Shown: positions 28,063-36,825 of the stretch, piece after piece
Numbering within the stretch: position 1 is the stretch's first letter
Layout: each line of letters begins with the position of its first letter
Assembly: GCF_000612665.1 (NCBI RefSeq)
Contig: NZ_HG942066.1
Location: 1 to 64,000, forward strand
Origin: Neobacillus dielmonensis
GTDB taxonomy: Bacteria; Bacillota; Bacilli; Bacillales; Cytobacillaceae
Direction: 5' to 3'
Length of the DNA stretch: 64,000 bases
Notes under the pieces: generated by a model
The model's input: only the letters and a program-made list of their open reading frames with translations
The model's database searches: none
Told to the model about the DNA's origin: nothing
Program-made: the position numbers and the translations under genes

Positions 28063-30252
28063 ATGCCAATTGAATGGGATGAAGAAAACGGCATTTTTCA
28101 TTTGTTAAATGACCGGACGAGTTATATGATTAGGATCGTCCATGGAAAATATCCCGCCCATCTGTACTGGGGCAAACGGGTACATGCGCTGCAGGCGGCG
28201 GCCATCTTGTTCCAAAAGAGTCGATCTTTTTCACCGATGACCGATCCTTCAAACCCAAGCTTTTCTCTCGATACATTACCACAGGAGTACCCCGCATTCG
28301 GAAACGGGGACTTCAGGACTCCCGCTTACCAACTTCGCAGCGAAGACGGTTCTACGATTACTGAATTCGTTTATGACTCACATGAAATATATAAAGGCAA
28401 GCGACCGCTTGAAGGACTTCCTGCTGCTTACACGGAAGATGATGCTGAGGCCGACAGTTTAGTGATCACAATGGTAGACTCAAAGCTTGGGATTGGATTG
28501 CATCTCCAATACAGCATTTACCGGGACCATGATGTAATCACCCGGTCGGTTTCCTTTGAAAACTTGGGCCGCCGGAAGGTGGAACTACATAAATGCATGA
28601 GTATGTCCGTTGATTTTCACCATTCGAATTGGGACCTGCTGCATCTGCATGGAACCTGGGCAAGGGAGCGGCATATCGAGCGGCAGCCGTTAATCACTGG
28701 AACCCAATCGATTTCTTCAGCCAGGGGTGCTTCAAGCCATCAGCATAATCCCTTTGTGGCACTGCTTGCGAAAAATGCGACGGAGGAATATGGTGATGCG
28801 TATGGAATCAGCCTCGTCTACAGTGGGAATTTTCAAGCTGCCATTGAAGTGGACCCCTATCAATCCACCAGGCTGTCCATCGGCATCAACCCATTTGATT
28901 TTATCTGGCTGCTAATGCCTGGTGAAACCTTCCAAACCCCTGAGGCGTTATTGGTCTACTCCCATGCTGGCTTAGGAGGGATGTCGCGCACTTTCCATAG
29001 ATTGTTGCGGACACGGATTTGCCGCGGCCATTATCGCGACCAAACCCGTCCCATCCTTATAAACAACTGGGAAGCAACCAAATTCAATTTTACAGAAAAA
29101 AAGTTAAAGCAACTGGCGGATGCCTCTGCTGAAGTGGGAATTGAGCTATTTGTCCTCGATGACGGCTGGTTCGGGCAGCGTCATAATGATAAAAGCTCAC
29201 TGGGGGATTGGTACGTAAATAAGAAAAAACTTCCATCCGGTTTAAACGGAATTGCGGAGTATGTTCAAAACAAAGGGATGCAATTTGGGCTATGGGTCGA
29301 GCCGGAAATGGTATCACCTGACAGCGAGTTATACCGGCAGCATCCCGATTGGTGTCTCCATGTGCCAGGTCGGAACCGCACCCTATCGCGCAGCCAGCTC
29401 GTCCTCGATTTATGCCGAGAGGATGTTCGCAACTGGCTGGTCGAGACATTCACCCGCCTTTTCGAGAGTGCCCCCATTTCCTATGTGAAATGGGACAGTA
29501 ACCGCAATTTTACGGAGGTAGGAACCGCTGCTCTTCCTCCTGAGAGGCAGAAGGAAACCGCCCACCGCTATATGCTTGGGCTGTATCAGATTTTAGAAAA
29601 ATTAACAAGTCGATTTCCTCGGATTCTTTTTGAAAGCTGTTCTGGAGGGGGAGGAAGGTTTGACCCAGGAATGCTGTATTACATGCCGCAGACTTGGACC
29701 AGTGACAACACCGATGCAGTCGAAAGGTTAAAAATCCAATACGGAACCAGTATCGTTTACCCTGCCATCACAATGGGAGCCCATGTTTCAGACGTCCCCA
29801 ACCATCAAGTAGGCAGAATCACACCTCTAGAGATGCGATGTGATGTGGCGATGGCAGCCAACTTTGGTTTTGAGCTAAACATCGATAATTTGGGGGCCGA
29901 AGATAAAAAAACAGTACAGCAAAAAATCCAATTCTATCACCATATCAAAGAGTTAGTCTGCTTTGGAGAGCTTTACAGGCTGCTGAGTCCTTTTGACGGC
30001 AATGACACAGCTTGGATGTATGTGTCAGAGAACCAGGACCAGGCGGTTGTTTTTTACTATAAAACCCTGGCAACGCCAAACCCGCCATTATTCCGTCTAT
30101 ATTTCCGCGGCCTGGATCCAAACCGGGTGTATCAAATGAGTAACGGGTATTCCTACACCGGTGATGAACTTATGAAACTAGGGATAACGATGTCGTCCAT
30201 CAAGTCGGACTTTTTCTCAAAAGTCTTCTATCTTGAAGCCGAACCCATTTAA
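28063..30252 (+). CDS. GH36 alpha-galactosidase
   Basis: A 729-residue cytoplasmic glycosidase that removes terminal alpha-1,6-galactose from melibiose, raffinose and related sugars. The N-terminal beta-sandwich occupies about 1-330 and the TIM barrel follows (NNWEATKFNFTE, FVLDDGWFG). The nucleophile is D478 in YVKWDSNRNF and the acid/base is D548 in TSDNTDA. These positions and the length match the bacillary GH36 enzymes. ATG 28063 is selected for the strong GGAGGGAG 8 nt upstream; the open frame runs 40 codons further without one. There is no signal peptide. No sugar transporter is adjacent, so uptake must be encoded elsewhere. Confidence 0.9.
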   Translation: MPIEWDEENGIFHLLNDRTSYMIRIVHGKYPAHLYWGKRVHALQAAAILFQKSRSFSPMTDPSNPSFSLDTLPQEYPAFGNGDFRTPAYQLRSEDGSTITEFVYDSHEIYKGKRPLEGLPAAYTEDDAEADSLVITMVDSKLGIGLHLQYSIYRDHDVITRSVSFENLGRRKVELHKCMSMSVDFHHSNWDLLHLHGTWARERHIERQPLITGTQSISSARGASSHQHNPFVALLAKNATEEYGDAYGISLVYSGNFQAAIEVDPYQSTRLSIGINPFDFIWLLMPGETFQTPEALLVYSHAGLGGMSRTFHRLLRTRICRGHYRDQTRPILINNWEATKFNFTEKKLKQLADASAEVGIELFVLDDGWFGQRHNDKSSLGDWYVNKKKLPSGLNGIAEYVQNKGMQFGLWVEPEMVSPDSELYRQHPDWCLHVPGRNRTLSRSQLVLDLCREDVRNWLVETFTRLFESAPISYVKWDSNRNFTEVGTAALPPERQKETAHRYMLGLYQILEKLTSRFPRILFESCSGGGGRFDPGMLYYMPQTWTSDNTDAVERLKIQYGTSIVYPAITMGAHVSDVPNHQVGRITPLEMRCDVAMAANFGFELNIDNLGAEDKKTVQQKIQFYHHIKELVCFGELYRLLSPFDGNDTAWMYVSENQDQAVVFYYKTLATPNPPLFRLYFRGLDPNRVYQMSNGYSYTGDELMKLGITMSSIKSDFFSKVFYLEAEPI

Positions 30253-31175
30253 ATCTGAATGCAATTCTCTTTGAAATTGCAATAGTTGCACTTTTTGGAA
30301 GGATTCATGTCAAAATACTCCTTGTCCAGGGGCTTGTTTTTAACAGGATCCTCCTGATACTTCAACATATGATAGATACTTTCGTTCATCAATTGCTGAG
30401 CGGAGTCGATTTCAAATTCGGTTAACTGGTATTCCTGGTGCTTTCCTGATAACAAATATTCATTGCGAATAATGATATCATCTACAGGAATTTTGTGCTC
30501 TTTGGATAAATAGAGGGAATAAAAAGCGAGCTGTTTGCGATCATCGTCTGATTCTTTGCCTGTTTTCCAGTCAACCACAATCCATTTTCCCTGACTCACA
30601 TCTTGATAAATAAAGTCGAGGACAACAAATACATCAACACCATTGACTTCAAAGGTTTGAAAGTCCTCAGAATACAATACACGCATTTCTAACTTGTTTA
30701 AGATATCTTGATAGGTTTTGCTCATAAAGAAGTTCTTCACGCAGACCTCCAGCTTTGTTTTGGCAGCTGAAATAGCATCCTTACTAAGTCCATCCCCATA
30801 ATAGAATTCATATAGCATTTGGTGTCGCTTCGGCTTTTGAACCCACAGATGGCGAAACTTAGTAGAATCCAAGTAAGCATTATTTAGGCCGCGGGTTACC
30901 ATCGCCATCATCTCATCTACAGTAAATAAACTATTACCGTTTAAAATATTTTTTAATTGCAAATCTATGGCCTTGTGAATTAAGTCCCCGAGCAGGATGG
31001 GGATATTTTTAATATTCTTCAATCGATAGGCTGCCTTGTTCTCTTCGGGAGAATCATACAACCAGCCATTATGAGATTCATAGTATTGATGAAAATACTT
31101 CCGCAAACACTCTAAAAATGTCTTATGTCTGGAGTTCGACCAAGAAAACGCTGGATAATCACGGTCCACATACAT
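30249..31175 (-). CDS. PD-(D/E)XK nuclease-family protein with Fe-S cysteines
   Basis: A 308-residue protein of the RecB/Cas4-type nuclease fold. Core residues: H67 (GDLIHKAI), D187 (VLDFIY), D202-x-K204 (VDWKTG), and Q215-xxx-Y219 (QLAFYSLY). C23 together with C296, C299 and C305 forms the split four-cysteine set that holds a 4Fe-4S cluster in Cas4 and AddB C-terminal domains. No helicase, cas or recombination genes are near, so it is a stand-alone nuclease of unknown role. Its stop codon overlaps that of the convergent alpha-galactosidase by four bases. Confidence 0.78.
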   Translation of the reverse strand: MYVDRDYPAFSWSNSRHKTFLECLRKYFHQYYESHNGWLYDSPEENKAAYRLKNIKNIPILLGDLIHKAIDLQLKNILNGNSLFTVDEMMAMVTRGLNNAYLDSTKFRHLWVQKPKRHQMLYEFYYGDGLSKDAISAAKTKLEVCVKNFFMSKTYQDILNKLEMRVLYSEDFQTFEVNGVDVFVVLDFIYQDVSQGKWIVVDWKTGKESDDDRKQLAFYSLYLSKEHKIPVDDIIIRNEYLLSGKHQEYQLTEFEIDSAQQLMNESIYHMLKYQEDPVKNKPLDKEYFDMNPSKKCNYCNFKENCIQI

Positions 31176-31295
31176 GACAAGTCCTCCTATAAAAGTAGTT
31201 CTTGATAAAATTATAACAGTTGATAGAGGTATGATGGCAGGAAATATATCCCTCGGGGGTCAACGACTGGTATGATAGAGGGGAGGGGGATGTTT

Positions 31296-32144
31296 ATGCA
31301 TAATATTGAAAAAATAGGCCAGCGGTTCTGGTACATAACACCTGTATCGGAAACTGATAGGCCAATCCTTGGCATGGTGAAGGGTGACCTCAAAACGTTA
31401 ATGATAGATGCAGGAAACTCCAAGGTGCACGCTCAAATTTTTATTAATGAACTATCCAAGCAACAGGTCCCGAAACCCGATATGGTTGTCCTGACCCATT
31501 GGCATTGGGACCATACCTTTGGGCTATCGGCATTAAGCGACACCATATCCATCTCTTCTGGGCAAACCAAGAAGGAAATGGAAAAATTAGTCGGGCTTTC
31601 CTGGTCAGATGCTGCACTGGACGAAAGAGTGAAACAGGGCACGGAAATTGAGTTTTGTGCGAAGGCCATCAAGGCGGAGTATTCAAATCACCGGGACATT
31701 ACTATAAGCCTGCCGCAATTGACCTTTAAAGATCAGCTGGAAATCGACCTGGGCGGGGTAATCTGCATCATTCAGCACGTTGGCGGGGACCATGCAGCCG
31801 ATTCAGTTGTTGTTTATATTAAAGAGGAAAAAATCTTGTTTCTAGGTGATTGCCTATACTCTGACATTTTTTCTGCAAAGCGCAATTATACGATAAAAGA
31901 AACACTCCAGCTGTTAGAACAGTTGGACGCCTTTGACGCTGATACCTATGTACTCTCACATTGGAAACCTATCTCGAAGGAAGAATACCAGTATGAAGCT
32001 AGTACATTGAGAGCAATAGCCAACTTCACAGAGCTTTTTAAAGGGGACAAGCAAAAGGTAATACAGGAATATGGGAAGCAGGCTGGTAGAGAGCTAACGG
32101 AAGATGAACTGGGAACGATTGAAGAATTCATCAACGGTTATTAG
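31296..32144 (+). CDS. Metallo-beta-lactamase-fold hydrolase
   Basis: A 282-residue MBL-fold protein. The metal motif is THWHWDH (H68, H70, D72, H73), with later ligands in the QHVGGDHAADS and FLGDCLYS segments. The C-terminal helical part from about 230 is not typical of RNase Z or glyoxalase II. ATG 31296 is preferred; GGGAGGGGG ends 6 nt before it, while ATG 31290 is too close. It is transcribed away from the nuclease gene. The substrate cannot be predicted beyond a small ester, thioester or lactone. Confidence 0.75.
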   Translation: MHNIEKIGQRFWYITPVSETDRPILGMVKGDLKTLMIDAGNSKVHAQIFINELSKQQVPKPDMVVLTHWHWDHTFGLSALSDTISISSGQTKKEMEKLVGLSWSDAALDERVKQGTEIEFCAKAIKAEYSNHRDITISLPQLTFKDQLEIDLGGVICIIQHVGGDHAADSVVVYIKEEKILFLGDCLYSDIFSAKRNYTIKETLQLLEQLDAFDADTYVLSHWKPISKEEYQYEASTLRAIANFTELFKGDKQKVIQEYGKQAGRELTEDELGTIEEFINGY

Positions 32145-32541
32145 TTATAGACTTACTCACCCGTAGCAAATTAACCCGAGCACCTCGATCTTTTTATATA
32201 ACTCCGATAAGCCACTTTTACCATTACCGACTTCAGAAAGAAAAAAAGCGTTGGTTGGGTAGGTAATCGAACTTGATTACCTTCCTTCGAACGAAGAATA
32301 GCATCAGAAGAGTAGTTAATAAGGTTTATTAACAACCGTAGAAGGTAAAAAGTGCGAGAAGAGTAGGTAATCGAGCTTATTAACTACTGTAGAAGGAAAA
32401 AAGCATGGGGAGGGTAGTTAATAGAATAATGGTCAAACCGTAGGACCAAAAAAGAGGCGCCAGGGTATGCGAAATGTGATTCCCAAATGCGCCTCTAAGA
32501 TACCATTCTCCGTAAAACCAGAAGGATGGTACACTGCTAAA
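32145..32541. repeat. Intergenic region with degenerate 50-bp hairpin repeats
   Basis: No gene is seen. Four imperfect units of about 50 bp occupy 32246-32447. Each contains a GTAG(G/T)TAAT ... ATTAAC(T)AC hairpin followed by (T/C)GTAGAAGG or a variant. From 32450 to 32496 a hairpin GAGGCGC...GCGCCTC is followed on the minus strand by TTTTTT, so it is a likely terminator for the oxidoreductase gene at 32542. Confidence 0.65.
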
Positions 32542-33615
32542 TTACTCAACCCACGGCTGGCGTACTGTCTTAACGATTTCGCCTGTACAAATCACTTTTT
32601 CCATCATAAGACCAAGATAATGATCCTGCGACGCATCTGGCAGACTATAAAAACTTGGTCCGCCTGCTGCATAGTCAGCCATTTTCATTAAACAGGAAGC
32701 AATGGCTATTTCGTCATCATATAGCCGGGCAGGAATGAACGGGTTCCGGTACACCCAGCGTTCTCCAGCCAAAATTCCCTCCAGATAGTGTCCCTCCAAA
32801 TTTTCTTCCTCACCCCGGTTAACCCGCTTCAACTCCAGATAAAGAGGGGTTGAGAAATCCTCCAGGACCAATAAACGGTTATCGAAAAGTTCGCCGTGGT
32901 CCCCGCGTACGGACAGATGATTGGAGCGAATCCAAGAACGGTGCTGATCTTTGGTAAAATCATAGATTCCCAGTTTGCCGCCAAAATCCAGCCATGCCAA
33001 ATCGCGCTCGGCATTGATGAGCTTTTCTTCCCTTGGAGGGCCGCTCCGGTCCGGACCTGCCATAATCGGTGACTCAAATCTCATGCCTCTAATAACGGCA
33101 TCCTCAAAACCAATTCCTAGCATTTTCCGTATTAAGCTGACACCATGATAAAAATGGGAGATTGATACGGTTGTTTGAGTCACATTCCCTAACCGTCCCT
33201 TCTCGATAAGCGACAGCCTGGCTTGGTGCATGGGCTGCAAATGATACTGCTCCGCAACTTGAACCTTCGCTCCTTTGCACGTCAGCTTCTCATGGAGAAT
33301 AACCAACTCCTCAACGGAGGGTGCAGGGGGAGTCTCCGCCAGAACAGGGATACCAAGTTCACCCAATTGAAGTAAATAGTCAACGGCCGCATGGCGGCTG
33401 ACGGAAACCACCACAAAGTCGGGGGTTTCATGCTCCAATAGCAGTCCCAAATTGCGGTATGTGGTCACATCCCACTTTTGTTCAAGATCCCTTCCTTTAT
33501 GTTCATCCCTAACCACCATTCCACAAACACGAAACTGCTCTGGAAGAGCCTGGGCAATTCTTAAGTAATACTGTGCCCGAAAGCCGGCACCGCCAATAAT
33601 ACTGAATGAAATCAT
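32542..33615 (-). CDS. Gfo/Idh/MocA-family oxidoreductase
   Basis: A 357-residue NAD(P)-dependent dehydrogenase-like protein. The N-terminal Rossmann fold begins IIGGAGFRAQYYL (residues 5-17), a variant of GxGxxG. AETPPAPSVEEL at about 96 corresponds to the EKP-type motif, but the usual catalytic Lys is replaced (ETPPA), so catalysis may differ. The C-terminal alpha/beta domain carries the predicted substrate site (QYHLQPMHQ). AGGAGG precedes ATG 33615. It lies 22 nt downstream of the MBL-fold gene at 33638 and is probably co-transcribed with it. The sugar or polyol substrate is unknown. Confidence 0.75.
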   Translation of the reverse strand: MISFSIIGGAGFRAQYYLRIAQALPEQFRVCGMVVRDEHKGRDLEQKWDVTTYRNLGLLLEHETPDFVVVSVSRHAAVDYLLQLGELGIPVLAETPPAPSVEELVILHEKLTCKGAKVQVAEQYHLQPMHQARLSLIEKGRLGNVTQTTVSISHFYHGVSLIRKMLGIGFEDAVIRGMRFESPIMAGPDRSGPPREEKLINAERDLAWLDFGGKLGIYDFTKDQHRSWIRSNHLSVRGDHGELFDNRLLVLEDFSTPLYLELKRVNRGEEENLEGHYLEGILAGERWVYRNPFIPARLYDDEIAIASCLMKMADYAAGGPSFYSLPDASQDHYLGLMMEKVICTGEIVKTVRQPWVE

Positions 33616-33637
33616 TGTTAATTCCTCCTGAACATAT

Positions 33638-34390
33638 CTATTTAACAGTATGTAACCATTCTTGGCCTAAATGAATTAATTCAGAAACAAATGAGGTGAT
33701 ATCACCTACAAGCACCCCGCCATGACCGCTACACATTGCATCAGCATCAAAACGATTTATGCCTTTTAATCCCTCGATAAAAATTTTCAAATGTTGACCA
33801 GTGACTCCGCCGTTATGTAAGAAGGAAAGCCATGCCTCTCTAAGATCATTTCCCTGTGAAACTAAGCCATCCTTTGAAAGTGAGTCACCAAAAAAGCATA
33901 GGAAATCACCTGTGAAGACCACTTTGGATGGACGATGGTAGAAAGCTACCGAACCAGGGGTATGGTCACCCACAAGAAGAATATCAAAGTCATCAATATT
34001 ATTGCGATTGGAGGGGAGTATTTCGAATTGCTCCGGATAAGGATACTCCATCTTACCGCGTTCATTTGCATGAATATATTTCTTGGCATTTATAAAAATT
34101 TCGGCGCCTTGTACATGATCTTCATGACCATGGGTAGCTAATAGAAGAGTAACATCGTCAACTGATTTTCCTAGGCTTTCAAGTGCTTTAATTAAATAGA
34201 TGGAATGCTCCTTTTTACCGCAATCTAACAGGGTAATATAATCTCCTTCTAGAATAATGTAGCAGTTGTTATAGGATTTCCATTCAGCATCCCATACTGC
34301 CAGCACATAAACATTTTTCTTAATAGGTTCAAAAATAATCCAAATTTCTTCCCCCAAACTAAAAGCTCTTGTAAAAGTTCGATAAATCAT
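33638..34390 (-). CDS. Metallo-beta-lactamase-fold hydrolase
   Basis: A 250-residue MBL-fold protein with the metal-binding THGHEDH motif, followed by GDHTPGS and TGDFLCFFG and a C-terminal CSGHGG. The order fits glyoxalase II-like hydrolases. Start at 34390 is supported by AAGAAGGGAT on the minus strand; the open frame extends 24 codons upstream with no ribosome binding site. It is first of a probable two-gene unit with the Gfo/Idh oxidoreductase, so the two may act on the same sugar-derived compound. Confidence 0.75.
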   Translation of the reverse strand: MIYRTFTRAFSLGEEIWIIFEPIKKNVYVLAVWDAEWKSYNNCYIILEGDYITLLDCGKKEHSIYLIKALESLGKSVDDVTLLLATHGHEDHVQGAEIFINAKKYIHANERGKMEYPYPEQFEILPSNRNNIDDFDILLVGDHTPGSVAFYHRPSKVVFTGDFLCFFGDSLSKDGLVSQGNDLREAWLSFLHNGGVTGQHLKIFIEGLKGINRFDADAMCSGHGGVLVGDITSFVSELIHLGQEWLHTVK

Positions 34391-34493
34391 TTGGTATCCC
34401 TTCTTAAAGAAAAGGAAAAATGGGAGTAACGATTTAAAGTGGGGAGGGAACAACGTTTTCAAAAGTAACTATGTCAAATCTGTGAAAAAAACC

Positions 34494-34546
34494 TTGACTC
34501 ATGGATTAAATTTTTGATAAAGTTACAAACAGACTGGTCGGTCTAG
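34494..34546 (+). promoter_or_regulatory. Promoter and TetR/QacR-type operator before the efflux gene
   Basis: TTGACT (34494-34499) and TAAAGT (34518-34523), 18 nt apart, form a plausible sigma-A promoter. CAGACTGGTCGGTCTAG (34530-34546), just downstream, is an imperfect palindrome of the TetR-family type (AGACNNGTCGGTCT), similar to LmrA/YxaF sites of B. subtilis. A repressor there would block the start of transcription. Confidence 0.55.
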
Positions 34547-34620
34547 TGGAGGCAGATTGCTGAAGATGAAAAAAATCCACTGTCAAAAAAGAGGTTAATT
34601 AAGTAGAAAAGGGGATTGTT

Positions 34621-36075
34621 ATGAATACACAAATACAAGTGAAAAAGCCTAAAGCAATGGCTTTTGTCCTGATGCTAGGTGCCTTTTTCGGATTATTCGG
34701 TGAGACCGCATTAAATATGGCCCTATCCAATGTGATGGAAGACTTTACAGTCAAGGCTGCCATCGCTCAGTGGTTGACAACCGGATATTTATTGGTACTG
34801 GCCATTCTGGTGCCGGTATCGGCCTTATTAATGAAATGGTTCACGACAAGACAATTAGTGGTGGGGGGACTGGTGATTTCACTGGCTGGAGCAGTTTTAG
34901 CAGCCATTTCCCCAAGTTTCTGGATATTATTACTCGGACGTCTGGTTCAAGCGATTGGAACGGGCATGTTACTGCCGGTCATGACAAGCGTCCTGCTGGT
35001 GATCTTTCCCGTCCACAAGCGCGGTGTAGTCATGGGAATCATGGGTCTGGTCATCACATTGGCACCGGCATTGGGACCGACTCTCTCAGGGGTCATTATC
35101 AGTACTTTGGGATGGCACTATATTTTCTGGATTAGCGCCATTTTTTATGTAGGATTGATTTTCTTTGCTGCGGCGATAATCAAGAATGTATCGGAAATAA
35201 CCAAACCAAAAATGGATGTAGTGTCTATTTTACTTTCCACTATTGGTTTTGGCGGCTTGATTTTTGCTTTGGCCACGATGGCGGTAGAGGCTTTTTCATC
35301 CGCTAAAGTATGGGCACCGTTACTGATAGGGATTATAGCGCTTATTCTATTTGGGACACGGCAAATAAAAATGGCGCAGCCAATGATTAATTTACGAGTG
35401 TTTAAGTATCCAATGTTCACATTAGGTACAGCAATGATGTTTCTGGGGATTTTAATGATTCTTTCTTCTGCCATTCTATTGCCGCTTTATTTAAAGGGGG
35501 CCTTATTGTTCAGTGCCGCTGTTGCCGGTTTACTGCTGCTTCCTGGTAATGCTGTGAATGTCATTATGTCACCAATTGTTGGATCACTCTTTGATAAATG
35601 GGGAGCACGTATTTTCGTTATCATTGGTTCGCTGTTTGTCGTCATTGGGAATATCATTTTTATGGTCACACTTTCAGCCACAACCCCTGCTTGGCAAGTA
35701 GTAGCCGCATTTATGGTGTTATTCTTTGGTTTAACGATGGTGATGATGCCATCGCAAACCAATGCCCTGAACCAACTCCCGCGTGAATTATATGCGGATG
35801 GTTCCGCCGCTATGAACACCTTTAACCAAGTGGCAGGGGCAGCAGGGACGGCTATTGCCATAACCCTGTTTACTGCTGGTCAGAATGGTTTTGTCTTCGA
35901 TTCTCCAGATGCTTCACAACAGGAGATTCTTGCTGCAGGAGTAAAATATGCATTTTACTTTATTACAGGAATTTCAGTCATTACATTCATCTGTTCTCTA
36001 TTTGTAAGAAAACCAAGCGAAATAAAGGCAAATGCGCAAGGGGCAGTAAAAGCAACAGAACCTGTACAAAACTAG
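34621..36075 (+). CDS. DHA2-family (EmrB/QacA) drug efflux MFS transporter
   Basis: A 484-residue protein with 14 predicted membrane helices, typical of the DHA2 group. Family motifs: LNMALSNVMEDF in helix 1, TTGYLLVLAILVPVSALL, LGRLVQAIGTGMLLPVM (motif C region), and ALGPTLSGVI in helix 5. It exports toxic cations or antibiotics with protons. A QacR-type operator precedes it, but no TetR-family gene lies in this window, so the regulator would act from elsewhere. A strong terminator follows, making it monocistronic. LmrB-like proteins of B. subtilis are the closest family I can name. Confidence 0.85.
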   Translation: MNTQIQVKKPKAMAFVLMLGAFFGLFGETALNMALSNVMEDFTVKAAIAQWLTTGYLLVLAILVPVSALLMKWFTTRQLVVGGLVISLAGAVLAAISPSFWILLLGRLVQAIGTGMLLPVMTSVLLVIFPVHKRGVVMGIMGLVITLAPALGPTLSGVIISTLGWHYIFWISAIFYVGLIFFAAAIIKNVSEITKPKMDVVSILLSTIGFGGLIFALATMAVEAFSSAKVWAPLLIGIIALILFGTRQIKMAQPMINLRVFKYPMFTLGTAMMFLGILMILSSAILLPLYLKGALLFSAAVAGLLLLPGNAVNVIMSPIVGSLFDKWGARIFVIIGSLFVVIGNIIFMVTLSATTPAWQVVAAFMVLFFGLTMVMMPSQTNALNQLPRELYADGSAAMNTFNQVAGAAGTAIAITLFTAGQNGFVFDSPDASQQEILAAGVKYAFYFITGISVITFICSLFVRKPSEIKANAQGAVKATEPVQN

Positions 36076-36097
36076 TATGGTAACTTAAGCAACTAAA

Positions 36098-36130
36098 AAA
36101 AACCGTCGATTAAAGACGGTTTCTTTTTTT
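36098..36130 (+). terminator. Terminator of the efflux gene
   Basis: AAACCGTC (36100-36107) pairs with GACGGTTT (36115-36122), followed by CTTTTTTT. Confidence 0.9.
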
Positions 36131-36174
36131 GTTGCTATGAATTCTTCAACAACTTGTAAAACGAAGTAATAGCC

Positions 36175-36627
36175 TTACGAAATGATGATTTTTTTTGAAA
36201 TATTATCGATAATATCCCCACGACTGATTACACCTATGACACGTCCAGCGCCGTTTACGACCGGGAGTTTTTTGTAGTGGTGCCGAGACAATAACCGGAG
36301 TGCCTCTTCAAAATCGTCATCAGGTGATACAGAGACGACATTCCGTTTGGTCATGATTTCCTTTACCGATGTATGAAGCTTTTCTTTAATGATATCCTCA
36401 ATTTCTCCATCCTCTATGATATAAATCAGCCCGGTAAAACCGAGAGGCTTTGGAGCCAGGTAGCGTAACACGTCGCCATCAGAAACGATACCAGCCAAAT
36501 GGCCATTGTCATCCACAACGGGCACCCCGCCGATTCGATTCGAGTTGAGCACCTGCAATAATTCCTTAACGGTAGTGTTCCGTTTTACCGTAAATAGTTT
36601 TGTAATCATGAAGTCCCTTACTTTCAT
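36175..36627 (-). CDS. Two-CBS-domain protein
   Basis: A 150-residue protein made only of a CBS pair: VRDFMITKLFTV to GIVSDGDVLRYL (about 2-60) and VKEIMTKRNVVSV to GVISRGDIIDNI (about 85-145). CBS pairs bind adenosine nucleotides or similar ligands and act as sensors. The 36-residue hydrophobic-acidic spacer between the halves is longer than usual. It is a stand-alone gene. Function beyond ligand sensing cannot be assigned. Confidence 0.85.
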   Translation of the reverse strand: MKVRDFMITKLFTVKRNTTVKELLQVLNSNRIGGVPVVDDNGHLAGIVSDGDVLRYLAPKPLGFTGLIYIIEDGEIEDIIKEKLHTSVKEIMTKRNVVSVSPDDDFEEALRLLSRHHYKKLPVVNGAGRVIGVISRGDIIDNISKKIIIS

Positions 36628-36782
36628 GCCAATCCTTCTTTCTATAATGTAACCTGTACATTTTTAGAAGTGTTCTTATCTTAACAAAGTTCCATTTCCC
36701 ACGTAATACGAAAAACATGTCTGTTTTATGGACTGATCAATTTTTCTAAAGCAAGGCCATTTTTTCGAATTAAACTATTAAA

Positions 36783-36811
36783 AAACCAGATTCCGTAGTG
36801 GGAATCTGGTT
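36783..36811 (-). terminator. Terminator of the polyamine operon
   Basis: AACCAGATTCC and GGAATCTGGTT pair around six bases. On the minus strand TTTTTTAATAG follows, right after the decarboxylase stop. Confidence 0.85.
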
Positions 36812-36825
36812 CATGTAAGATATGT

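Noticed and set aside
30249..31175. Cas4 of a CRISPR system
   Set aside because: The fold and cysteine set are Cas4/AddB-like, but no cas1, cas2 or repeat array is in the window.
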